From: Vittaforma corneae ATCC 50505
Lineage: Eukaryota > Microsporidia > Nosematidae
NCBI RefSeq assembly: GCF_000231115.1
Contig: NW_006889840.1
Span: forward strand, 1-64,000
Length of the DNA: 64,000 nucleotides
Direction: 5' to 3'
The position numbers were made by a program, and so were the translations under genes. The stretch's first letter is position 1. Each line of letters opens with the position of its first letter. The notes under the pieces were generated by a model, which was given only the letters and a program-made list of their open reading frames with translations, did no database searches and had not been told where the DNA came from. This document shows positions 36,747 through 46,677 of the stretch, one piece after another.

Positions 36747-39266
36747 CTATTCTTGGCGATTGACATATGCTTCAAGACCTAGTATCTCTATGTAGATATT
36801 GTCGATCGCATCCACGTGTTTGTGGATTATTTCTCTGATTTTTTCTTTTTTAGCCTTGTCAATCTTGTCGATGAAATAATGGCTCAGAACTTCATTGAAA
36901 ACAAGGGAGCTTTTTAAACTTGAGTTTTTCATCAAAATATCAAGCACTCTGTTCTTTACCTCGCCATTCTTCATAAAGTCTTTCAGAAAATCCAAGTTTC
37001 CAAAATGGTAATAGCCCTGCGAGATTACTTGGTAAACCTTCTTTTCATCATTTCTTTTCAATACAACATCCAAGGCCTTGTCAAATTGCTTGTCATATAT
37101 AAATTTACTAAACAAGATTGTATGTTCTGTAAGTAGGCGTACCGCATCAGCATCTAACCTGGCCTTTTCCTCACTGATATCCTTCAGTACAACAATCTTA
37201 TTTTCAGCACAGATGAACGGGAAACTAAACGACCAAGAACTTAGAAGACCAAGATCATACATTTTGACGCATTTCCTTTTGTCAATATCAAATACTCTCA
37301 AGACATCACTGAGCGTAAGAAGATAGCCGTGGTAGAAACAACTGGAAAGTACTGGCCTTCGGGCCTGGAAAGAGCAGACAGGGGAAAAAGATGGATGTGT
37401 GATTATTTTTACTGCCTTATGTGAGCAAATAGCAATGTATTTGCTGTCAAACGATGTATGAAGAACTTTATCAGATTGAATTATTTTCACCAGATTACCT
37501 TCAAGACTGAGTATTTTGGCTGATTTATCAGACGAGGATGTTACAATGAACTTGTTGATTAGAGAAATATGGTTGATTGCTTTTGAATGGAGTTTTTGAA
37601 CACTAATATTTTCAAATGTGTTGAAAAATTGCGAATAGTCGAGCAGAAAATCAAGGGCGTTTGCATCGAAGTAGTCGATCTGTTTGTCAGGCAAGCATTG
37701 ATCCGATTGAAATATTTGGACAATAAAATCTGAGGTCGCTGCCACCAGCAAATTATTTTCATATGCAAATGCCGTTACTTCTTCAGTAAAATTGGCAAAT
37801 TCAAAAAGCTTTACAAATCTTAGCCTTCTGTGCTTAAATACTCTAAAAACATTCATTATTCTATCTTTACCGGTAGTAATAAAGATATCTTTGTATAGCC
37901 TACATGCAGTTATGCTATTGTTGTGTATTTTCAGAAGATATGCATCTAGAATGCACTCGTCTTTGGAATATCCATTAATGCTGGCAAACTTCAAATATCC
38001 GGATGATGTTGTTAAAATCAAATAGTCTTTAAAGTATACAAAGTCCGTCGTATCATCAGCAAATACAAGAATCCTTGTAATATCCCCATCTTTAAAGAAA
38101 ATATAATCGTTTTCTGATGTTTTGACTAGTTCAGAGTCCACAAATGTGAAGCTCAGGTCCCCAGTGTCCGTTTCATTTGATTTTTTATCAATACTCGAGT
38201 CCAAATCTTGGTTCTCATCTATTCCATCAATGCCAATGGCCTCACTAGTGCTTGAATCTAAGCCCTGGCCATTATCAAGATCTTCTTCGTCAGTAGCATA
38301 GACACTTTGCAAATATGTGCTCTGAATATCATCAGCATCATCTTGAGAGCTTGCATTTAGTGTGCCACCATTCCTTTCAGAAGTCGAACTTTCATCAATA
38401 CTTTCTGTGATGCTGTTATCCTCGCCAACTGAATCCTTCTCATACACTTTTAATTTCTTAATTCTTTTAAATTCAGGTGCTGTCAGTAAGTTGTTATTCT
38501 TTACATGCGAGTAGTAGTCAAAAACAGCTCCTGAATACTCTTCTATTTTGGTATTAATATTAAATTCCTCTAGCACCTCACCAATATACGATATCCTCGA
38601 AAAACCACTGTTGCTTATGCATAATACATGGTCAGGTGTAAAACAACCTGACTGAATTTCCACGCCCAAGTTAACATTGTAGCCAGACATAATCTCCGAC
38701 AGACTTCCATCGCTTTGAAGAACATACACCGATCCTTCTTTTGGATATACATCAAGCACATACTCGGATTCATATTCAGCCATCTTACAGCTATTTGAAA
38801 ATACTGCGACTCTCTCAGAGTCAAAATACCCAAAGAACCGTTCGCTTAAAAATAGCCCATTGCAGAAGCTGTCTAGTTGTATTTCAAACTTCTTTCCATA
38901 GCTATGGTGGCTGCTGTCAGAACTCAAAAGACTGAGTTTCTTATTCACTTTGAATATGAGAATGCTGCTTTCAAACAGAGCAATTTTAGAGATTAAAGCT
39001 TTGGAAAGCTTAATAACATCAATAATCTGAAAGTTGATCAGATCTAAAATGTAGATGTCGTTTGTGCATATGTAGAGATTGTTTCTGTGTGTTTTCAAGA
39101 CTTGGACATTCTCGTATTTAAATCTGTGGACAATCCTGTTCGAGGATAAGTCAGAGATGGTAACATTGGTAGCACTGTAATAAATAAACAAGTTTTTATG
39201 TATGATCGGGCCGATCGTTGGCGGCAAATTGGAAATCATGCATTTTGGCTCCAAATGGAGTTTCAT
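36747..39266 (-). CDS. UTP13/TBL3-like WD40 protein of the small-subunit processome
   Basis: About 839 residues from the ATG at 39266, preceded by CCC (ATCCCAATG); the frame is open to 39374. The protein is a tandem propeller with many short strand repeats but few perfect WD motifs, e.g. HNNSITACRLYKDIFITTGKDRIMNVF. A Ser/Asp-rich insert lies in the middle (about 38200-38460). The C-terminal helical domain (FSKFIYDKQFDKALDVVLKR and onward) matches the UTP13 C-terminus. UTP13 belongs to the U3 snoRNP/UTP-B module for 18S rRNA maturation. Other UTP-B propellers (UTP12, PWP2) are alternatives. Confidence 0.6.
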   Translation of the reverse strand: MKLHLEPKCMISNLPPTIGPIIHKNLFIYYSATNVTISDLSSNRIVHRFKYENVQVLKTHRNNLYICTNDIYILDLINFQIIDVIKLSKALISKIALFESSILIFKVNKKLSLLSSDSSHHSYGKKFEIQLDSFCNGLFLSERFFGYFDSERVAVFSNSCKMAEYESEYVLDVYPKEGSVYVLQSDGSLSEIMSGYNVNLGVEIQSGCFTPDHVLCISNSGFSRISYIGEVLEEFNINTKIEEYSGAVFDYYSHVKNNNLLTAPEFKRIKKLKVYEKDSVGEDNSITESIDESSTSERNGGTLNASSQDDADDIQSTYLQSVYATDEEDLDNGQGLDSSTSEAIGIDGIDENQDLDSSIDKKSNETDTGDLSFTFVDSELVKTSENDYIFFKDGDITRILVFADDTTDFVYFKDYLILTTSSGYLKFASINGYSKDECILDAYLLKIHNNSITACRLYKDIFITTGKDRIMNVFRVFKHRRLRFVKLFEFANFTEEVTAFAYENNLLVAATSDFIVQIFQSDQCLPDKQIDYFDANALDFLLDYSQFFNTFENISVQKLHSKAINHISLINKFIVTSSSDKSAKILSLEGNLVKIIQSDKVLHTSFDSKYIAICSHKAVKIITHPSFSPVCSFQARRPVLSSCFYHGYLLTLSDVLRVFDIDKRKCVKMYDLGLLSSWSFSFPFICAENKIVVLKDISEEKARLDADAVRLLTEHTILFSKFIYDKQFDKALDVVLKRNDEKKVYQVISQGYYHFGNLDFLKDFMKNGEVKNRVLDILMKNSSLKSSLVFNEVLSHYFIDKIDKAKKEKIREIIHKHVDAIDNIYIEILGLEAYVNRQE

Positions 39267-39466
39267 TGGGATAAAAAGTTTGCAAACAAGAAGTGCAGAA
39301 TAGGAAAACTGCTGTCCAAATGCAGATGCATCAAAATAGACGTCCCATTCATCCAAAGAGTTATGTTCTGCCATATATTGTCTGAACTACAGTTTCATGT
39401 CTTTCTTATTTAAATCTCCTTCAGTTTCTTTTTTGCTTATTTTATTAAAAATTTTTACGTGCCCTT

Positions 39467-40573
39467 ATGTATGAAACGTTAATTAAGCTGTCAATGAAAA
39501 GAATGATTTCTAGTATAGCCATGCAGCTACTTACAGGCTATATGGGTGTAACAAACTGTGGTGCATGCATAATGCAGAGCGATGCAGATTCCACATGCTT
39601 TAAGCCATCACCAATCGATAAAAGCTCCGCCACTGAGTTGGATTTTTCGACAACATTCACCAATCCAACCGTTTGCACAAAGCAATTGCCTTTAGGCATT
39701 GAATTTGTGTTTTGTGCTAGTGGTAGATTTAAAACCTTTGCTAACAACAACAACGTTATTGCTGTATTACAGGAGTGTCTCGAAAGGACAAAAGTATTGG
39801 AAAAGGCAAAAGCGCAGGGAGTAGACACTAAAGAGGTGTTAGAGATTGTTGCATTACACCTGTATAGTCTAGTCCACGATGTAGTAAGAGATCAAAAGGC
39901 CGATGAAAATATGATTTACGATCTTCGTTATTTAGTTTTTGCTGCCCACTGGATTTATGAAACAAAGTCCTTGAATGGTATTAAGTTGGCGGGAATTAGC
40001 CTAGAAAAGTCGCCCGTCAGCATTTTGAAGTTTTTCTACGATCATTGCAACACTCGGGGTTTTAACTTTGATCGGACCAGCATTAATGTTACTGAGCTAA
40101 ATGAGCATGACTTTAACGATGTAGTACGGCTGACTTTAAATGGTAATGGATTAACCAGTATCCCTTGTCTATATAATTTTACCAATCTTATGTTTCTTGA
40201 TCTGGAAGACAACGATATTGCAGCCTTTGAGCCAGAAAGAATGCTTGGGAACGTGACGGATCGGAAAATTATCATGAACAGGCTCCGTGTGATAAACTTG
40301 GAAGGTAACCCTAATTTAGCTGTTGATTTTCCCAAGTTCAGACGAAGAAACTTTCCACAACTTGTAAATGTTCATGTGGATGATGTTGTTTATAATAACA
40401 CAAACAAGGATGTTATATACGACCTGGATAAACGTGATGTGTTTATTTTGCCACCAATGATATATCGTCATCCCCAAGGAATTACTTTGCACGATTTGGT
40501 TTTTAGAAATCCAGTTTCACGTGCTATAAAGAGCTTATTTAATACGGTATGGACATCTATATTTGATGATTAA
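39467..40573 (+). CDS. Secreted-type LRR protein with divergent N-terminal domain
   Basis: 368 residues. The N-terminus has a moderately hydrophobic stretch (MISSIAMQLLTGYMGVTNCGA) that could be a signal peptide. About 180 residues of unrecognised, largely helical sequence follow. Then come 3-4 LRRs (VVRLTLNGNGLTSIP, LMFLDLEDNDIAAFEP, LRVINLEGNPNL) and a unique tail. The ATG is directly preceded by CCC and an AAAATTTTT box. It differs in architecture from the LRR protein at 12-845, so the two are not recent duplicates. A host-facing role is an inference. Confidence 0.75.
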   Translation: MYETLIKLSMKRMISSIAMQLLTGYMGVTNCGACIMQSDADSTCFKPSPIDKSSATELDFSTTFTNPTVCTKQLPLGIEFVFCASGRFKTFANNNNVIAVLQECLERTKVLEKAKAQGVDTKEVLEIVALHLYSLVHDVVRDQKADENMIYDLRYLVFAAHWIYETKSLNGIKLAGISLEKSPVSILKFFYDHCNTRGFNFDRTSINVTELNEHDFNDVVRLTLNGNGLTSIPCLYNFTNLMFLDLEDNDIAAFEPERMLGNVTDRKIIMNRLRVINLEGNPNLAVDFPKFRRRNFPQLVNVHVDDVVYNNTNKDVIYDLDKRDVFILPPMIYRHPQGITLHDLVFRNPVSRAIKSLFNTVWTSIFDD

Positions 40574-40880
40574 ATACTAAGGGCATACACTGTTAATGTT
40601 AGTAAGTTTTTAAGCAACCAATTACAACCTGATTGGTATTAGCTTCAGGTCTTATATAAAATGTCCCTTTACTTCTAACTATACTATGTCAATTCGGTCC
40701 ATTTAGAAAATCAAGATCCTCGTTTTAAAACATTTGGAAGCTGCAGTTTAGAAAGATGGATTCGCACCGTCATTCTTCTAAGGTCGATATGAATAATGAA
40801 AATTTAATGCCTTGTTTTAAATAAGCACTGTTTACCTGGAAGAATACTTGAAAATACTCATCTGCATTTAATATAGTCAT
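40574..40880. other. Intergenic region, nothing recognised
   Basis: About 305 AT-rich bases between convergent genes; no supported feature. Confidence 0.3.
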
Positions 40881-41890
40881 TTATTTAATGGTTTCATAAA
40901 TATTCTCAACTGTATCCATGCAGTTATCTGGAAGTGTAACGTAAACTTCATGCTCCTGTTTGCCTGAAGATCTGGTGGTGCTAGCTCTGTCGAGGCTGTG
41001 GTCTTCCAGATTCATAGCTGAATCTTCACGAAGCAAATATGGGATACCTACTCTTACATATTCTGGCTCGCACATTTCTTCATGTGAGCTTGGGCCACCT
41101 TCTTCTGCTGCGTTCTGTCCATTATTTAACCGCTTAAGATACCTATTGTCCTTGTCTTTCTTTGCTTCGTCGATTATTTTTGAATTAGGTTGTAAGTCGA
41201 GCTGTTTGGGACCAAGACTATCGGCAGGCTCAATACTGATGTGCAACTCATCTTCGAGTTGGGTCCTTTGCATGAGCATAACACTAGGTTTTCTAATGGC
41301 AATAGGCAAATACAAAAGATATATGAAATGCAAAGTTCCAACAATGCCTTCAGTAAGCACAAGATATTCCATAATATGTGTTGGATACAAAAATAACGAA
41401 AGCTCATACTCCACTAAAATAACAAAAGTTCTGCAAGGCTTAAACCCCAAAAAATGAACATAGAAAGTCTTGATGAAGCTAAAAGTCTGAGAAAACTAGG
41501 CACAGCGATTGATTTGAAATCTGTCATCAGATAATATACGAACTGTCCTAGTGGGACCATCATTAGTATTATGCAGTATGAGATTTTCAAGCATTCGATT
41601 CTGAGGTGAATATAAATAATATAGCACATGAGTGTGCAAATGATTCTCAGAACTATGATGAATACGCTTTTAAATACGAATTCATAGCACGACATTAGAC
41701 TGTAGTTTCTGAAGTGTTTTTTAACATGATTGATGGCAAGTTTTGATACAAAACTGAATGATATAATATAAGTAAGTATGGTTGCCAGCTCGGCATTTGG
41801 TAATGATGTAAAGTAAAAAACAAAAGTATCTAAGATAGGATGCATATGGATGTTGGTTTCTGCATGTGGTTCAATATGAGCATTTGTCAT
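40881..41890 (-). CDS. Multispan membrane protein, split by a frameshift
   Basis: Two overlapping minus-strand frames. The first (41414-41890) encodes about 4-5 hydrophobic segments and stops right after LSLAELLLF. The second (40881-41450) has no ATG at its beginning and continues with two more hydrophobic segments (YLVLTEGIVGTLHFIYLLYL) and a hydrophilic tail of about 125 residues. Adding one T in the run at 41416-41419 joins them through ELLLF-LVEYELSLFLY and gives about 336 residues. The ATG at 41890 has an AAAATTTT box upstream. I do not recognise the family; it could be a transporter or an ER membrane protein. The tail holds Tyr-based and acidic motifs. Confidence 0.6.
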
Positions 41891-42142
41891 GGCCAGGCAA
41901 AATTTTTTAGATATTTAGAAATCTCGATAAATATGGATTATGGTTAATTATGGCAAAATCCATAGTTTGATAAACCAACATAAAAATTTTAGAAAGCTGT
42001 TAAAAATCAGCACAAAAACAAAATCGGCTTTCTAGTACAAACAATAGGGCCTCATCGGCATCAAACAAGGCCCGAAAATAGCTCAGTATCCGAGAGTATT
42101 AACAAAAACACATACCCAAAATATAGAATGATAAATAAACTT

Positions 42143-42904
42143 TTAATTGGCCTCTTCAGCAATGATAAACTGGTTAGCCTCAGGAGCATTAGATTGTGCC
42201 ACATTCTTCGCATTCAATGCCTCAACTATCTTCATGTTCTTGATGGGCTTAACCTTGGAAATAACGGCAGTCAGCGGATAGATCTTAGCACATCTATTTT
42301 CAACTTCCTTTCCAACGGCCTCTGTTGAAAGCTTCTTAACCAACTTGTCAACATCAATGCCTTCAAATTCCTCAGTAAGCACTTCGAAGATAATCTTTCT
42401 GATCTTCTTGGCCTGTGTCGTCTGGCAATATGAATTCCTCTTCACCTGTCCGGGAAGTCTCTTAGTAACTGCATGAACAAAGACTCTCCATATAGAGCCA
42501 TCCGACGTTGTGAGGTCCAAGTGGGCATCTATAAGAGAGTGCCACTTCCTAATCATGTTAGCAAGCTTATCCCTTGCCATATACATGCCATTGAAAAATC
42601 CAAGACAATCATTTCCTCTGACATCACCAACCTTGAAGCAGAAGTTCCTGTGAGTTTCAGTATTCATTCCATTCAAGTCTCCTTGGTTTACTTTAAACGT
42701 TCTACCAACTAGAAAGGATGTGAGATCTTGCTTGGCCTTGGTCTTGGGATGATATGTCTTTCCATGATGGGTTACTGGAAATATTGGCGAAGTAACAAGA
42801 TTGAACGACTGCTTCTTAGAGAACCGATTCTCCTTTGCTCGAGACTTTGTTTTTCTAGATCCCTTATTCTTAGAAACGTACTGTCCTGATGCTCTAATTG
42901 CCAT
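42143..42904 (-). CDS. RPS1: 40S ribosomal protein eS1 (RPS3A/RPS1)
   Basis: 253 residues, close to the family's 255-264. The basic N-terminus (KNKGSRKTKSRAKENRF) and the block LTSFLVGRTFKVNQGDLNG are family features. So are KLANMIRKWHSLIDAHLDL and the later KRNSYCQTTQAKKIRKI. It is a component of the small ribosomal subunit near the mRNA exit. No intron is needed: the frame is open from the ATG. The promoter carries the strongest AAATTT and CCC pair in the window. Confidence 0.95.
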   Translation of the reverse strand: MAIRASGQYVSKNKGSRKTKSRAKENRFSKKQSFNLVTSPIFPVTHHGKTYHPKTKAKQDLTSFLVGRTFKVNQGDLNGMNTETHRNFCFKVGDVRGNDCLGFFNGMYMARDKLANMIRKWHSLIDAHLDLTTSDGSIWRVFVHAVTKRLPGQVKRNSYCQTTQAKKIRKIIFEVLTEEFEGIDVDKLVKKLSTEAVGKEVENRCAKIYPLTAVISKVKPIKNMKIVEALNAKNVAQSNAPEANQFIIAEEAN

Positions 42905-42940
42905 TGTAGGGCATTAAAAATTTTACAAAATTTTCTGCTT
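42905..42940 (-). promoter_or_regulatory. AAATTT boxes and CCC motif of the eS1 gene
   Basis: Two AAAATTTT boxes lie at 42927-42934 and 42916-42924, and CCC (minus strand) at 42909-42911, 5 bases before the ATG. The AAATTT-like signal is known upstream of microsporidian ribosomal protein genes, which fits the product. Confidence 0.6.
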
Positions 42941-43109
42941 GCGGAAGGAGTTATAAAAATAATAGCTTAATAACAAGGGAAAATCTCGGCCGTTAATTTT
43001 GTGGTCAGCCATTATGTACATACGGATTTAATGTACCATTTTAATACATATCCAGTATAAGCACTTGGAAAATGGGATTGCTCAGAATATCAATAGCCCA
43101 TAGACGTCT

Positions 43110-45076
43110 TTATGAAAGAAGCAAGACAACTCTGTTTGCAATCTTATCTCCAACAACTTTATTATTAACTCTAAAGCTGGCCAAACCATTTTTGAATTCT
43201 GGGCTTTTCATCTGCTCTCTAAAGTTCGACAGTGTCTGGTATTTGTCACAAAGCGCAATGGCAAAGACTTTAGACAGCCCCTTCACACTCAATAGACTCA
43301 CAAATAGCATATCCCGGGCCCTTATATTGTGCTTGCTGCCTTCGTTCAGAAAGCTACCATAGCTGACAGGCGTTTGATTTTCATTGCTTCTAATCATCTT
43401 ATCAATCTTCTCTAAGACTGATGTTGTTTCTTGGATGTTCTCTGTTTCTAAAACTATAAATCCATGCACCTGACCTCCAGCAAGCATCTATTCACGTAGT
43501 TCTTTCTACTCTCCTCTACCTTCATATTCTCAACCAAATAAAAAACAGTAAACCCCATGTTTTTAAGTCTATTTTTCTGTTCCCTAAATCTTCCATCAGA
43601 AATACTGCTTACAAAGTCAGATGTCTGTTTCCTCTCCACAATAACATCAACCACTCTTTCATTCTTTAGCCAGATAAAGTCTCCAACATTCAAGTATCTA
43701 GTTTGGTTAGGTATCCCCTTCGATGAAAAGTGCCCTTGAAAGAATGCCCTATCTCTATTATTCTTTTTCTCTCTAGAATCGATTACAATTTGGATATTTT
43801 GGTCCTCAACTGTGCTGATCGAGTCGTTCGTGAACATTGCCGAGCATAGCTCAGATCCTGCCTGTGTGAGATAGCAGCGGGAGTCTGAGTCTATTTGGAT
43901 TAATCCTTTTTTTTGGAGGGTCTTAAATGATGAAAATGCCGAAAACCGTTGGCTTTTATCAAACTCAGCATCTGTGTAAGGTGTTGCCCTCAATACGATC
44001 AGATGCTTGTGTGAGCCATTATAGTGATACAAGGCTTTGAGAATAGCGTATGCAGCTGTTCTGTATCCGGGAACATACTTTCTTTTTCGTTGTGGATCCT
44101 GCCCCAAGGATCTGCTATTATCCGCAAATCCTATGCTATCGTATAGCGGTCTTGTATTAGTTAAAGTATTTGGATTATCTCTAATATTGTTCATTGTGGC
44201 ATTGCTCATAATACTCGAGCCAAAGGAGGAAGCAGTATTTGATGAGTTGATAAAGCTGCTATCAATGGAAGAAACGTTGTTTGAAAGGTTCGCTTTGTTT
44301 ATCTTGAACTCTTCTAAGTTTAAATCACTGAAGCTGTCAAATATCTTTTCTAAATCGGTATTGGTGGTTTCTGTTATCTTTTGGGTATTCTTTAGATCGT
44401 TTTCATTCAAGATTATTAGCTCAGAGCTTAGATCACTGTCATCATCACCCATATCTGTATCTCCGATTACGATGTTGCCAATCGAGCCCTTTTGAATATC
44501 ACAGCAATCAATCTTTCCTTCGACGTCCCATACTGTATCATTTAATAAGGTATCCTCGGAAATATCTGCATGGCTGGTGCAATCCCTATTTCCATTAGTA
44601 TCTGACTGCTCATACCTCTTACATGTCTTTTTAAGATATTCAACATAGGAATCGTCACTTGGGAATTCGATTTTCAATTGGCCGTCATGCCCTGAACTGC
44701 TATTACGATATATATTCACTTTATTAGCATGTTCCATATTTTCCTGGCTGATATGCGAATTATAAACATTGTATCTGTACAAGTCATCTGAGACTTCTAT
44801 CTTTTTCATAAGCTGGCTTTCATTTGATAAGTCAGCCTTGTTGCTGCATTGACCACTTGCTTTTCTCACTTCAAAAGTCTCTTCTTTTATTCTTCCAAGT
44901 GTTTTTTCACCAACAAATTTAAGCAGTTTGAGATCCTCCCAATTTTCAAGAGCTGCTGCTTCATTAACGCCTTTTAATATTTTGCCGAATACAAATCTGC
45001 TGTTTAATCCCAACTTCGTTTGTTTTTGAATTATATTTTTCAATGCCTGTCTGATGCTCTCTTTGAAGCTTGCCAT
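43110..45076 (-). CDS. MUS81: MUS81 structure-specific endonuclease, with a frameshift
   Basis: MUS81 (with EME1/MMS4) cuts branched DNA such as stalled forks and recombination intermediates. The start at 45076 follows CCC. The N-terminal helix-hairpin-helix region (FGKILKGVNEAAALENWEDL) leads to a long Ser/Asn-rich linker. A winged helix (AAYAILKALYHYN) and the XPF-type nuclease domain follow, with catalytic VERKQTSDF and the GDF strand. This frame stops at 43454. The C-terminal HhH2 domain (43110-43487) continues in another frame from AGGQVHGFIVLETENIQET. Restoring one base near 43488-43495 rejoins the halves and gives about 655 residues, near yeast MUS81. The catalytic residues are intact. 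Confidence 0.87.
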
Positions 45077-45247
45077 TGGGATTAGCAAGACAGGATGCTG
45101 AAATGAATGCAATGCTCTAAATAGGACTGCGCATTATTACTGCTCTATGTATCCCATGATACACTCTTCAAATGAAACAACCAATAACAACCAAGTGGAG
45201 TAGCAATAATACTAATATAATGTAGCTGGAATTTTAAATTTTGCATT

Positions 45248-46206
45248 TTAATTAAAAAATCTATGCGCAAGACACTCTGATGCACTTGGCCTTAGCTGGT
45301 GATCGTATACAAATATCTTATTGAGGAGATCCACCCCATCTTCTACCAAGTGGAACTCATCAGGGTCGATAAAACTTAAAAGATCTAAACGCTCGTCTTT
45401 CAAATTTTGAACCTGGGCTAGAACCATGTCTGGAATTTCATATTTTAATAATACTCTTTCAGGTCTTTCTTTCCCAAAATCTTTACAATCTCAACAATCT
45501 GATCTCCACTTCTATTTCCATAGAAAAACGGTCTCTTCCTGAAAATCAATTCAGCTAAAATACATCCAAACGACCAAATATCAAGAGAGTAGTCATAGTA
45601 TGGGTATCCAACAAGAAGTTCGGGACTCTTATAGTATTTCGATGCTACACGTACAGAGTATTCATATTCTGGCAAATAGAACTCGGCCAGTCCCCAATCT
45701 AATAGTTTTAACTGTTTTGTATATGAGTCTACAATCATATTTTGTGGCTTAATGTCCCTGTGAAAGATGCCTCTTGAGTGGGCATACTGCAGACCCTCAA
45801 GAATCTGTCTGCAGTAGAATCTAATGCTACTCAAATTGAGCTTTTCGAAGAGAACACTGGTATCTTGGTGCTTTATATAGTCGAAGATTAATGAGTAAGT
45901 CTCAGAATCCGGATCAAAAACTACATCCTTCAGGGGGATGATGTTCTTATGTGACAAGTGCTTTAGAATAAGCACCTCTCTGTTTATTTTTGCTACTTTG
46001 ATGGGCTTTAGTACCTTTATGACAATTTTCTCTTCTTTAACAGTCTTTCCTTCAAAGACCTCAGAATACTTTCCCCTTCCCAGCCTTCCAGAAATCTTGT
46101 AGTTGGAGATGTTTCCAAGTGGAATAGTGTAGTTGTTGTAATCGTAATAAGCACTTCCCTGCTCAAGGTTGTAGCTTGGATTGTTCTTTGATGTTGTAAT
46201 TTTCAT
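45248..46206 (-). CDS. CKA1: Casein kinase 2 alpha subunit, with a frameshift
   Basis: CK2 alpha is a constitutively active Ser/Thr kinase. The glycine loop is LGRGKYSEVFEG. The catalytic loop is FHRDIKPQNMIVD, and the metal motif DWGLAEFY is diagnostic for CK2. The open frame ends early at 45445 after ILGKKDLKEYY. The missing C-lobe is directly downstream in another frame: LLKYEIPDMVLAQV through YDHQLRPSASECLAHRFF, with a stop at 45248-45250. One missing base at about 45449 explains it, and the joined length (about 319 residues) fits the family. CCC precedes the ATG. A truncated kinase is unlikely because the C-lobe is well conserved. Confidence 0.88.
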
Positions 46207-46577
46207 AGTGGGATCTTTAAATAAAAATTTTAAACAAAAAGTTAAATGCTAGGTGAAGTCGATGAGTTGCAGGCTAGATAGCAGGAGAATGGCAAACTGG
46301 TAGGCCTGGCTCTTAGAAAGGATCGTCTGGTTATGGCTTTTTCTCCGCTGAATGTGTAGCACAAGTGTGATTGGCACTTAAACGTTGTAGAATTACCAAA
46401 TATTTTAAAGAAAGTACCATTTATGTCTACCGTTGAATTTTAATTTCTTGTCATTTTTGACAGAACATGTGGAAGCATGTCGCAAATAGGCACATGACAG
46501 TTGAATGCCTTATGCTCAGTTTTACTTCGAAAAAGTATTACAAATAGCCAAAAGCGCATCTATAGTGTGTGGTTCTC

Positions 46578-46650
46578 CAAACTAATGTAACGGAGTAAAA
46601 CGGCTTGAGGCTAGTCGGTATCACTGATTGTACTCCGTTACATTAGTTTG
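46578..46650. repeat. Perfect 20-base inverted repeat (hairpin)
   Basis: The left arm, caaactaatgtaacggagta, is at 46578-46597, and its exact reverse complement is at 46631-46650, with a 33-base loop between. It lies in the 470-base region between divergent CK2 alpha and NPF-repeat genes, 28 bases before the ATG of the latter. It could be a transcribed stem-loop, a regulatory palindrome or a small transposon footprint. No other copy is seen in this window. Confidence 0.75.
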
Positions 46651-46677
46651 CTTATGTCTTCCTAAATTTTTAGACCC

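Noticed and set aside
40960..41457. 165-residue plus-strand ORF
   Set aside because: Antisense to the membrane protein; no start signal.
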